The translations under genes and the position numbers were made by a program. A stretch of DNA of 5,495 nucleotides. It comes from an uncultured Lachnospiraceae bacterium. GTDB lineage: Bacteria; Bacillota; Clostridia; Lachnospirales; Lachnospiraceae. The DNA lies in the NCBI GenBank assembly GCA_900313745.1, contig OMSM01000137.1:1-5495 (forward strand), given 5' to 3'. Positions within the stretch are counted from its first letter, which is position 1; every line of letters starts with the position of its first letter. Positions 1 through 5,495 of the stretch are shown here, one piece after another. The notes beneath the pieces are model-generated. The model was not told the origin of the DNA. It saw only the letters and a program-made list of their open reading frames with translations, and ran no database searches.

Positions 1-757
1 ATATACCTACTTCCCGAAGAACTGGTCGATGGACGGAATGAACGCAGTTCTGCGCTACGGCAAGCAGCTGGGCCAGTCTTACGGAATCACAATTTTCGTC
101 ACACTCGCCGGAACCTTTACCGGATTGTTTGTAATGAGTATGTTCGCATACTCCTTAAGCCGGCATGATTTCCCGCTCCGCAAGATACTCTCGGTTTTCC
201 TCCTGATCCCGATGCTTTTCAACGGAGGACAGCTTTCCAATTACCTGGTGTTCACCACCATGTATCACCTGAAGGACAGCCTGCTGGTCCTGATCCTTCC
301 GATCTGCGTGACGACGATGAACGTCATCATTCTGAGGACCTACATCGCCAACAGCATCCCCGAGGAGCTGATGGAAGCGGCCAAGATCGACGGCGCCGGC
401 GAGTACCGCACCTTCTTCCAGATTACGCTTCCCCTGATGAAGCCCTCACTTGCCGCTGTCGGATTCATGATGGCGACCGGCTACTGGAATGACTGGCAGA
501 ATGCATACCTCTACATCACCAGCAGCGCGAAGAAGCCCCTCCAGCTTCTCCTCATCAACATCCAGAAGTCCATCGAGGTTCTGTTGACCAACACCAGTAT
601 TCCTTCGGTTGTCCTTCAGGCGATGGGCGGCTCCATCCCGCAGTATTCCGCGACGATGGCAACCGTGGTCGTTGTTATCGGCCCCATCATCATCGCCTAC
701 CCGTTCTTCCAGAAGTACTTCGTCAAGGGCCTCACGGTCGGATCGGTCAAGGGCTGA
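1..757 (+). CDS. ABC sugar transporter permease, LplC/YtcP type (5' end missing)
   Basis: Inner-membrane permease subunit of a CUT1-type carbohydrate ABC importer; it forms the translocation path with a second permease and docks a cytoplasmic ATPase. The frame is open from base 2 (YTYFPKNWS...) and runs through the Met codon at 29, so 29 is not the start. 251 residues are visible; relatives are roughly 290-300, so some 40-50 N-terminal residues lie upstream. Hydrophobic segments fall at about fragment residues 28-52, 62-85, 92-115, 148-165 and 218-240. The cytoplasmic EAA loop, which contacts the ATPase, is clear: EAA (bases 374-382), then G after three residues and I-x-L-P-L. The stretch GYWNDWQNAYLYI after it is typical of the YtcP branch. 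The gene ends 186 bases before the binding-protein gene, the usual permease-permease-binding protein order. No ATPase gene is in view; such systems often share an MsmX-like ATPase. Substrate unknown. Confidence 0.93.
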   Translation, partial: YTYFPKNWSMDGMNAVLRYGKQLGQSYGITIFVTLAGTFTGLFVMSMFAYSLSRHDFPLRKILSVFLLIPMLFNGGQLSNYLVFTTMYHLKDSLLVLILPICVTTMNVIILRTYIANSIPEELMEAAKIDGAGEYRTFFQITLPLMKPSLAAVGFMMATGYWNDWQNAYLYITSSAKKPLQLLLINIQKSIEVLLTNTSIPSVVLQAMGGSIPQYSATMATVVVVIGPIIIAYPFFQKYFVKGLTVGSVKG

Positions 758-768
758 TTGGAGAAGAA

Positions 769-820
769 AACGGACCGTTCCTTTTGTTTACACGGTATTC
801 CTGGCCGTCAAGGCGGCCTT
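769..820 (+). repeat. Small palindromes after the permease gene
   Basis: Two 11-base odd-centred palindromes lie here: AACGG-A-CCGTT (769-779) and AAGGC-G-GCCTT (810-820). The second overlaps a 5-bp hairpin GGCCG-tcaagg-CGGCC (803-807 with 814-818). The tail after it is not U-rich enough for a convincing intrinsic terminator, although TTTTG occurs at 837-841. They could be weak protein-binding sites or part of an mRNA-stabilising or transcript-tapering region between permease and binding protein. Function not established. Confidence 0.35.
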
Positions 821-846
821 CGAATATAGAAAGCAGTTTTGTTTAC
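782..846 (+). repeat. Direct repeat TTTTGTTTAC, two copies
   Basis: The ten bases TTTTGTTTAC occur at 782-791 and again at 837-846, start to start 55 bases apart. Each is followed by a similar GGTAT (794-798 and 848-852). They lie in the non-coding gap between permease and binding-protein genes. They could be paired binding sites for a regulator, or chance in a T-rich gap. I could not find -35/-10 boxes with acceptable spacing here. Confidence 0.4.
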
Positions 847-854
847 GGGTATAA

Positions 855-925
855 CCGCAGATGAGACTGCGGCAACTATACACAGCAACAGGCGGATCAC
901 AGCGATCCGCTGGCAACTATCCACA
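855..925 (+). promoter_or_regulatory. Tandem hairpin-plus-tail modules upstream of the binding protein
   Basis: Two similar units sit in tandem. Unit 1 is the perfect 6-bp hairpin CCGCAG-atgaga-CTGCGG (855-872) running into the tail GGCAACTATACACA (871-884). Unit 2 is the perfect 7-bp hairpin GCGGATC-acagc-GATCCGC (892-910) followed by GGCAACTATCCACA (912-925). The tails match at 13 of 14 bases with a 41-base period, while the hairpin sequences differ although both form stems. This is what selection on RNA structure would leave. The second tail abuts the ribosome binding site. By analogy with other binding-protein operons (malE-malF), hairpins here could set the high binding protein to permease ratio by protecting processed mRNA. 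That role is inferred. Confidence 0.6.
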
Positions 926-936
926 AAGGGAGGATA
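918..936 (+). promoter_or_regulatory. Strong ribosome binding site of the binding-protein gene, partly in a small hairpin
   Basis: AAAGGGAGG (925-933) is a near-ideal Shine-Dalgarno sequence ten bases before the ATG at 944. TATCC (918-922), from the end of the second tail repeat, can pair with GGATA (932-936). This leaves most of the purine run in a 9-base loop and its last GG in the stem. The stem is only 5 bp, so it may be marginal in vivo. Confidence 0.7.
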
Positions 937-943
937 CTAACTC

Positions 944-2551
944 ATGAAGAACAGTATCACAAAGAAACTCCTTGCCGCCGGCTTAACCGCCATTGTCGCG
1001 GCAGGACTTCTTGCCGGATGCGCAGGCACCGGCGCAGCAACACCCGCAGCTCCTGCAGCAGAGCCCGCAGCCGCCGAGGCTGAGGCCCCCGCTGAGGAAG
1101 CAGCACCGGAAGCGGAAGCATCCGGTGACACCATCAACCTCAATCTGTACCGCGCGGTTTACAACGTGCAGGCTACTGACGAGGCTGAGGGCAAGGCAGT
1201 CAACGATGCCATCAATGCACGTCTTGCAGAGCTTGGCAGCAAGGCAAGAGTTACCATCAACGAGCTTCCGAACGCGGAGTACGGCGACAAGTCCAACCTG
1301 GCACTTGCTTCCGGTGAGGTTGACATCCTCTGGACCGCGAACTGGTGGGGAACCATCGGTACCAACGATCTGTACAAGAACAACGCAGCATATGATCTGT
1401 CCGACCTCCTTCCCGGCACCAGGCTCTGGGATTCCATGCCTGAGTGGTATTGGGAGGCAGCCCGTTACGATGGCAAGGATCTGTTCGTTCCCATCTACAA
1501 GGAAGGTGCTGAAGGCTACAGCATGAAGTTCCTCCAGTCCAACGCGGACAAGATCGGCGGCGTCGACATCGCTTCCATCGAGGCTCAGCCCGACATCATC
1601 TCCAAGCTTGCTGCTCTGGAGCCTTATATGGCTGCAGCGCGCGATGCGGGAATCAAGTATCCTTACAGCGGCGCCGGCACGGCAATGTTCTATCGTTACT
1701 TCCTTGACAGCTATGATTTCATCGACCAGACCCTTCAGTCCCAGCTCGCTGTGAGCCTTGAGAAGGACGAGGTCATTAACCCGATCATCACCCCTGAGTA
1801 TGCTGACTTCTGCAAGCTGATGGGCAGATGGGGCCAGGAAGGCTACATCGCTCTTGAGGAAGAGATCGGCAAGACTCTGCCGGCAACTCTTTCCCAGACT
1901 CAGGACTGGCTGTTCGGCTGGTGGACCTCCATCCCGAACGACAAGGAATCTGAGGGCCGTGACGGCAACCAGGCTGAGGACTTCATCAAGCTCACCAAGA
2001 ACTGGGGCTCCTCTCACACCACGTTAGGTTCCTGCTTCGCGGTTTCCGCGAACTGCTCCGCCGAGAAGGCTGAGGCTGCTGTTGATTTCCTTGGCTACCT
2101 CTTCACCGACAACGCTATTGCTAACCTTTACACCTATGGTATCGAAGGCACCGATTATGTGATCGACGAGAACGGCAAGGTCGACAGAACCGGTGAGGGC
2201 ATGGGTTCTCTGTACAACCACAGCCCTTGGGAGTCCACCTCTGTTAAGGCGGTTACCCTTCTTTCCGACGAGCCCGATGACAAGATCGCAATGTATGACA
2301 CCTTCAACGGCTCCGCGACCGGTACCGTTTCCAACGGCTTCCGTTTCGACCACAGCGCAGTTGAGGCTCAGTACACCGCATGCCTGAACCTCCTTGAGGA
2401 GTACGGCAGAACGTTAGAGTGCGGCGCATATGCTCCCGATGATGTTGACAGTGCGATCGCTGATTACCAGGCAGCTCTTGATGCCGCCGGTTACCAGGAT
2501 GTTCTCGCTGCCTGCCAGGAGCAGTACGAGGCATGGAAGGCAACCCGCTGA
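944..2551 (+). CDS. Extracellular solute-binding lipoprotein of the sugar ABC transporter, DUF3502-like C-terminus
   Basis: Captures the sugar outside the membrane and delivers it to the permease encoded just upstream. The 535-residue protein starts at ATG 944, set by the AAAGGGAGG site ten bases before it. The N-terminus is a lipoprotein signal: basic KNSITKK, a hydrophobic stretch, then the lipobox LAGC with C26 as the lipidated residue. Residues 27-61 form a flexible Ala/Glu/Pro-rich linker, as in many Clostridia binding proteins. The mature part has a family 1 binding-protein fold rich in exposed aromatics (for example the WTANWWG and WLFGWW stretches). From about residue 460 the C-terminus (GTVSNGFRFD... 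to ...EQYEAWKATR) resembles DUF3502, which marks the LplA/YtcQ branch paired with LplB/LplC-type permeases. Its arginine codons are almost all CGC, CGT or AGA with no CGG, unlike the next two genes, consistent with high expression. The ligand cannot be predicted; an oligosaccharide is likely from the family. Confidence 0.93.
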   Translation: MKNSITKKLLAAGLTAIVAAGLLAGCAGTGAATPAAPAAEPAAAEAEAPAEEAAPEAEASGDTINLNLYRAVYNVQATDEAEGKAVNDAINARLAELGSKARVTINELPNAEYGDKSNLALASGEVDILWTANWWGTIGTNDLYKNNAAYDLSDLLPGTRLWDSMPEWYWEAARYDGKDLFVPIYKEGAEGYSMKFLQSNADKIGGVDIASIEAQPDIISKLAALEPYMAAARDAGIKYPYSGAGTAMFYRYFLDSYDFIDQTLQSQLAVSLEKDEVINPIITPEYADFCKLMGRWGQEGYIALEEEIGKTLPATLSQTQDWLFGWWTSIPNDKESEGRDGNQAEDFIKLTKNWGSSHTTLGSCFAVSANCSAEKAEAAVDFLGYLFTDNAIANLYTYGIEGTDYVIDENGKVDRTGEGMGSLYNHSPWESTSVKAVTLLSDEPDDKIAMYDTFNGSATGTVSNGFRFDHSAVEAQYTACLNLLEEYGRTLECGAYAPDDVDSAIADYQAALDAAGYQDVLAACQEQYEAWKATR

Positions 2552-2564
2552 TCGGAATACCGAT
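2551..2564 (+). repeat. Short hairpin overlapping the binding-protein stop codon
   Basis: ATCGG-aata-CCGAT (2551-2555 with 2560-2564) is a perfect 5-bp stem with a 4-base loop that begins on the last base of the TGA stop. There is no U tract after it, so it is not a terminator. It may be chance or a minor 3' end stabiliser. Confidence 0.3.
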
Positions 2565-2591
2565 GAACAGCCGGGAGGCACAACTTAGCAG

Positions 2592-2601
2592 TAAACGTTG
2601 T
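2592..2601. promoter_or_regulatory. Possible LacI-family operator half-match
   Basis: TAAACGTTGT contains AAACGTTG, matching five of the six fixed bases of the AANCGNTT core seen in many LacI-family operators. The recognition helix of the regulator encoded downstream (VSVATVSKALN) is of the CcpA-like type that reads such CG-centred sites. Against it, the outer symmetry is poor and the site lies upstream of the terminator rather than next to a visible promoter. Weak candidate. Confidence 0.2.
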
Positions 2602-2648
2602 TGAGCGCATAGACCGGGCAGCCGGGATATGAGTCAAATGCAGCGGAT

Positions 2649-2691
2649 AAGGGCGTCTGCGGGACTGTAATTACTTGCAGACGCCCTTTTT
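2649..2691 (+). terminator. Strong rho-independent terminator of the transporter operon
   Basis: A perfect 12-bp stem pairs AAGGGCGTCTGC (2649-2660) with GCAGACGCCCTT (2677-2688). The loop is 16 bases and contains the small palindrome GTAATTAC (2667-2674). The stem leads into TTTTT (2687-2691) and then ATAAG. It lies about 100 bases after the binding-protein stop and separates the transport genes from the regulator gene. The reverse strand lacks a good U tract, so it acts mainly on + strand transcripts. Confidence 0.92.
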
Positions 2692-2728
2692 ATAAGAAAA
2701 ACACATTCGGACAGGGATGATGTGCTGT

Positions 2729-2763
2729 CCGGGCGGATCCTCCGGATTAGTTTCTCCGCCCGG
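2729..2763 (+). promoter_or_regulatory. GC-rich hairpin in the regulator gene's leader
   Basis: CCGGGCGGA (2729-2737) pairs perfectly with TCCGCCCGG (2755-2763) around a 17-base loop that holds TCCGGA and GGATCC palindromes. The outer bases GTCC (2727-2730) and GGAC (2765-2768) allow alternative extensions. No U run follows. It ends 13 bases before the GGGAG ribosome binding site of the regulator. It may shape translation of the regulator mRNA or be an operator for autoregulation; the sequence does not decide. Confidence 0.5.
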
Positions 2764-2785
2764 GGGACCGGTTTTCGGGAGTATC

Positions 2786-3814
2786 ATGACAAAGCAGTCT
2801 GTTTCACTTAAGGATATAGCCAGACGGTGCGGGGTATCGGTTGCGACGGTCAGTAAGGCATTAAACGATCAGAGCGACATCGGCGCCGAGACCAAGGAGC
2901 TGGTGCGCCAGGCGGCGCGGGATATGGGCTATTCGCCCAACTCCGCTGCAAGAAGCCTGAAGATGTCCAAGACAGACAATATCGGAGTCCTCTTCACCGA
3001 TGAGGCGCGGAGCGGGCTCACCCATGACTATTTTGCCACTGTGCTGGACGCCTTCAAAAGATGCGCGGAGTCGCAGGGCTATGATATCACCTTCATCAAC
3101 GCCAACCGGTCAAGGGTTAACCGGATGTCTTATCTGGAGCACGCAAGGTACCGCGGGTTTGACGGTGTGGTGATCGCCTGTGTGAACTTCAGCGATCCGG
3201 AGGTGCGCGAGCTCATCGAGAGCGAACTGCCGGTGGTCACGATCGACCACATATTCCAGGGGAGGATTTCCGTTCACTCCGACAACGTGGACGGCATCCG
3301 CCAGCTGGTAACCTACTGCTACAGCCAGGGCCACAGGAAAATAGCCTATATCCACGGTCTTCCCTCCGCGGTAACAATCGACCGCATCTCGTCCTTCTAC
3401 CGGACCACGGAGATGCTGGGAATACATGTCCCGGACGAATATATGGTTCCGGTCGCCTATCGAGACTCAGTCGCCGCAAGGGAGGCAACCGTCAGGCTTC
3501 TGGATCTTCCGGATCCGCCCACCTGTATCCTCTTTCCCGATGATTATTCCGCACTGGGCGGAATCAACGAGCTGAACGCCAGGGGGCTAAAGATCGGGAA
3601 GGATATCGCGATTGCAGGTTACGACGGAATCACGATCACCAGGATCACGGAACCCGCGCTCTGCACGGTGCAGCAGGACATGGAGGGCATCGGCCGTGTA
3701 GCGGCGGAGAAGCTGATCGAGCTGATCAGCCATCCCCGGACTACGCTGATTGAAAGTATTGTCATGCCGGTAACCCTGGTGAAGGGGATGTCGGTACAGG
3801 AACTGAAGAAATAA
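2786..3814 (+). CDS. LacI-family transcriptional regulator
   Basis: DNA-binding, sugar-responsive regulator, most likely of this locus. The frame is open from an ATG at 2717, but the 23 residues it would add are Gly/Pro/Cys-rich and unlike any LacI N-terminus. ATG 2786 puts the helix-turn-helix where it belongs and has GGGAG (2777-2781) four bases ahead, a short but usable spacing. The product is then 342 residues, normal for the family. The HTH spans about residues 8-27 (SLKDIARRCGVSVATVSKAL), the hinge helix about 50-60 (ARSL motif), and the periplasmic-binding-protein-like effector domain 64-342. Its end shows the usual DIAIAGYDG and the later Q-D-M-x-x-I-G-R-x-A-A-E-K-L pattern. Recognition-helix residues V19, A20 and K24 suggest a CG-centred palindromic operator. 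Many arginines use CGG or AGG, unlike the binding-protein gene. Effector unknown; repressor is the default inference. Confidence 0.93.
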   Translation: MTKQSVSLKDIARRCGVSVATVSKALNDQSDIGAETKELVRQAARDMGYSPNSAARSLKMSKTDNIGVLFTDEARSGLTHDYFATVLDAFKRCAESQGYDITFINANRSRVNRMSYLEHARYRGFDGVVIACVNFSDPEVRELIESELPVVTIDHIFQGRISVHSDNVDGIRQLVTYCYSQGHRKIAYIHGLPSAVTIDRISSFYRTTEMLGIHVPDEYMVPVAYRDSVAAREATVRLLDLPDPPTCILFPDDYSALGGINELNARGLKIGKDIAIAGYDGITITRITEPALCTVQQDMEGIGRVAAEKLIELISHPRTTLIESIVMPVTLVKGMSVQELKK

Positions 3815-3857
3815 TCAGGGAATCGCGGAATTATCAGTGGTTGCCCGGATAAGGACG

Positions 3858-3873
3858 GTTCTCTGACGAGAAC
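3858..3873 (+). repeat. Hairpin between regulator and enzyme genes
   Basis: GTTCTC-tgac-GAGAAC is a perfect 6-bp inverted repeat with a 4-base centre. It lies 44 bases after the regulator stop and just upstream of a longer inverted repeat at 3883-3915. There is no U tract. A 16-base palindrome of this size could be an operator or an RNA hairpin; no choice is possible from sequence. Confidence 0.45.
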
Positions 3874-3882
3874 GCCGATTAC

Positions 3883-3915
3883 GGTATTCTTTACGCCTGA
3901 TGCGTAAAGAATACC
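3883..3915 (+). promoter_or_regulatory. Perfect 14-bp inverted repeat: terminator, attenuator or operator
   Basis: GGTATTCTTTACGC (3883-3896) pairs without mismatch with GCGTAAAGAATACC (3902-3915) around the 5-base loop CTGAT. TTCTTATAT follows, a weak U-rich tail, so it can be read as the intrinsic terminator of the regulator gene. However, only 24 bases remain before the next ATG (3940), too few for a separate promoter. Either the hairpin attenuates read-through into the enzyme gene, or the enzyme promoter lies upstream of it or overlaps it and the repeat serves as leader hairpin or operator. I could not find well-spaced promoter boxes here. Confidence 0.7.
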
Positions 3916-3939
3916 TTCTTATATGTCGGAAAGGACAGC

Positions 3940-5495
3940 ATGGGACACTACAATTCATTCAAAACCGTTGTATATATTCCTTCTCCTGTGGCGGCACGCT
4001 TCACTCCGGAGAAACTGGCGTACGATTACGACTATATCGAGAAATATATCGGCCTGGACAAGGTTTACCTCGAGACATGGCGCGACGGAGTGCTGGCGGA
4101 CAGGGAACAGCTTAAGTGGATCAGGGATTTCTTCCTGGAGAAGGGAGTCGAGGTCGCCGGAGGCATAACCGCGACGACCGGCCGGGAGATGGAGGACGGC
4201 GGCAAGCAGCGCCTTTTCACCACCTGGTGCTACTCCAACGAGGCGATGCGGGAGAAGATGCGGGAGATCTCCGAGTACACAGCGTCCATCTACGACGAGT
4301 TTATTCTGGACGACTTCTTCTTCACCAACTGCACCTGTGAGGAGTGCATCGCGAAGAAGGGGGACAGGGACTGGGTAACCTTCCGCGAAGAGCTGATGAC
4401 GGACGTCTCCGAGAACCTGATCCTCGGTCCCGCGAAAAAGGTCAACCCAAAGTGCCGCGTGACCATCAAGTATCCCAACTGGAGGGAGTCCTACCACCGC
4501 ACCGGATACTGTCCGGGAGTGGAGAAGGATATCTTCGACAGGATTTATACCGGTACAGAGACCCGCAGCACCATGTACGCGGACCAGCATCTTCCGGAAT
4601 ATCTCGGATACTCCCTGATGCGCTGGATGGAGAGCGCGAAGCCCGGAAGAAACGGAGGCGGCTGGTTCGACTCCTACCAGTGCTTCAGCGTTGACCGCTA
4701 CCTGGAGCAGGCGTACCTCACCGCTTTCGCGAGGCCGCGCGAGATGATGATGTTCCAGTGGGCGGACCTGATCGACAGCCGTCTCACCGCCCCCCTCGGC
4801 GTCCAGTATGCAAAACTTGACGCGCTGCTTCAGGCGGTCGGACAGCCGGCGGGAGTTCCGGTTTATATTCCGTTCAGGTCAGACGGGGAGAATCATTACG
4901 AGGATCATCTCGGCATGCAGGGCTTAGCCCTCGATCCGACCCCGTACTTCCCCGGGGAGGAGCCGGAGGACGGACAGGGGAGTGCCGCGGGAGCAAAGGC
5001 TGTACTTCTCACGGAATCCTCCGCTGCAGATCCGGAGATTATGAAAAAGCTCCGCCGCTTCGTTCTGGAAGGCAAAGATGCTGTGGTGACCACAGGATTC
5101 GTGTCAGCAGTCTGTGCCGACGGCAGGAGGGCAGCCTGGGAGGAACTCTCCGAGGTGAGGCTCACCGGAAGAAAACTTCTCTGCGACCGGTACGATGTGA
5201 CCGACGACTGGTTCTGCTATCCGGAGAAGCAGGAGGGTGTGCTCTTCCCGGATATCCAGCATGGCAACAACGCCGCATGGTCGTATATTAACGCAGGAAG
5301 CGGGGATTACCACTGCGCCCTGTTCCTTAAGAGCACCTACGGGAAGGGCCGCGTGTGGATCCTGGCGACGCCGGAGAATCCCGCGGACTGGGCGAAGGTG
5401 CCGGCCGAGGTGTTAAACCCTGTGCGCCGGGTGCTGGCGGCGGACGGCCTGTACGTCGAGGGACACAATTTGTCCTTCTTCCGCTATGACAACGA
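3940..5495 (+). CDS. Putative cytoplasmic GH42-like glycosidase: TIM barrel plus amidotransferase-like domain (3' end missing)
   Basis: The frame is open from ATG 3940 to the window edge, 518 full codons with no stop. Upstream it meets TGA at 3898 with no other start codon, and AAAGGA (3930-3935) sits four bases ahead, so the start is firm. No signal peptide or membrane segment is visible, so the product should be cytosolic. Residues 1 to about 290 look like a glycosidase-type TIM barrel: VYIP (11-14), KVYLETWRDG (41-50), ILDDFFF (122-128), YTGTETR (203-209), GGWFDSYQ (240-247) and MFQWADLID (271-279). From about 350 a Rossmann-like segment (AVLLTE, then KLRRFVLEGKDAVVTTGF) resembles the amidotransferase-like trimerisation domain of GH42, with F387 rather than Cys near the usual nucleophile position. 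C97, C131, C133 and C136 resemble the GH42 zinc cluster. D124-D125 or E207 may be catalytic. I recall similar uncharacterised Firmicutes proteins, some with doubtful names such as 'permease', which this sequence does not support. Reaction and substrate unknown. Confidence 0.82.
   Translation, partial: MGHYNSFKTVVYIPSPVAARFTPEKLAYDYDYIEKYIGLDKVYLETWRDGVLADREQLKWIRDFFLEKGVEVAGGITATTGREMEDGGKQRLFTTWCYSNEAMREKMREISEYTASIYDEFILDDFFFTNCTCEECIAKKGDRDWVTFREELMTDVSENLILGPAKKVNPKCRVTIKYPNWRESYHRTGYCPGVEKDIFDRIYTGTETRSTMYADQHLPEYLGYSLMRWMESAKPGRNGGGWFDSYQCFSVDRYLEQAYLTAFARPREMMMFQWADLIDSRLTAPLGVQYAKLDALLQAVGQPAGVPVYIPFRSDGENHYEDHLGMQGLALDPTPYFPGEEPEDGQGSAAGAKAVLLTESSAADPEIMKKLRRFVLEGKDAVVTTGFVSAVCADGRRAAWEELSEVRLTGRKLLCDRYDVTDDWFCYPEKQEGVLFPDIQHGNNAAWSYINAGSGDYHCALFLKSTYGKGRVWILATPENPADWAKVPAEVLNPVRRVLAADGLYVEGHNLSFFRYDN

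Noticed and set aside
29..31. ATG at 29 as the start of the permease
   Set aside because: The frame is open upstream to the window edge and the residues before it (YFPKNWS) fit the family, so the gene begins outside the window.
850..855. TATAAC as a -10 box for an internal promoter of the binding-protein gene
   Set aside because: No acceptable -35 element at the right distance (the bases at 826-832 are A-rich).
1024..1126. Ala/Glu/Pro low-complexity stretch as a repeat or phase-variable tract
   Set aside because: The codons vary along it and there is no uniform DNA repeat unit; it is the ordinary flexible linker of a lipoprotein.
983..2017. Long open frame of 344 codons on the - strand opposite the binding-protein gene
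   Set aside because: It lies wholly inside a well-supported gene on the + strand, has a composition expected from the codon bias of that gene, and shows no recognisable domain or ribosome binding site.
2568..2627. Direct repeat CAGCCGGGA at 2568-2576 and 2619-2627
   Set aside because: Only nine bases, in a GC-rich background, without associated structure; probably chance.
2691..2696. TATAAG as a -10 box for the regulator gene
   Set aside because: It is the tail of the terminator, and no -35-like hexamer stands 16-18 bases upstream.
2717..2785. Upstream ATG start for the LacI-family regulator
   Set aside because: The extra 23 residues are Gly/Pro/Cys-rich and overlap a GC-rich hairpin; LacI-family proteins start a few residues before the helix-turn-helix, which fits ATG 2786 with its own GGGAG site.
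3955..4590. Open frame of 211 codons on the - strand opposite the enzyme gene
   Set aside because: It mirrors the third-position GC bias of the + strand enzyme frame, which shows conserved-looking motifs and continues to the window edge. No domain is visible in the antisense product.
1..5495. CRISPR arrays, tRNA or rRNA genes, insertion sequences
   Set aside because: No regularly spaced repeats, no cloverleaf-like structure, no rRNA-like sequence and no transposase or flanking inverted repeats seen; the window is almost entirely accounted for by four genes and their short gaps.

Overview
The window looks like a carbohydrate-uptake and -processing locus from a Gram-positive anaerobe of the Clostridia, probably Lachnospiraceae or a close relative. 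The reasons are the moderately GC-rich coding sequence, strong AGGGAGG-type ribosome binding sites, a lipoprotein solute-binding protein with a long Ala/Glu/Pro linker after the lipid-anchored cysteine, and the LplC/YtcP-type permease followed by a binding protein with a DUF3502-like C-terminus. The taxonomic call is an inference from style; there is no rRNA or marker gene here.

All four genes are on the + strand. Positions 1-757 are the 3' part of an ABC sugar permease gene whose start lies upstream of the window. A 186-base gap follows (758-943), containing small hairpins, two copies of a TTTTGTTTAC repeat and, just before the next gene, two tandem copies of a 'hairpin plus GGCAACTATNCACA tail' module. 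Positions 944-2551 encode the solute-binding lipoprotein of the same transporter. A strong intrinsic terminator (2649-2691) ends this transport unit. Positions 2786-3814 encode a LacI-family regulator, preceded by a GC-rich hairpin. Positions 3815-3939 hold two hairpins, one of them a perfect 14-bp inverted repeat. From 3940 to the right edge an open frame of at least 518 codons encodes a cytoplasmic protein with no stop in the window.

The last gene is the least understood and the most interesting. It has no signal peptide and reads as a TIM-barrel glycosidase-like domain followed by a glutamine-amidotransferase-like domain, the architecture of GH42 beta-galactosidases. It has four cysteines (C97, C131, C133, C136) in the pattern of the GH42 zinc cluster, but an Asp-Asp pair (D124-D125) where GH42 has its Asn-Glu acid/base motif.

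A simple model is that the transporter (sharing an ATPase encoded elsewhere) imports an oligosaccharide or glycoside, the LacI-type protein senses it or a product, and the last protein processes it in the cytosol. The substrate cannot be read from the sequence.
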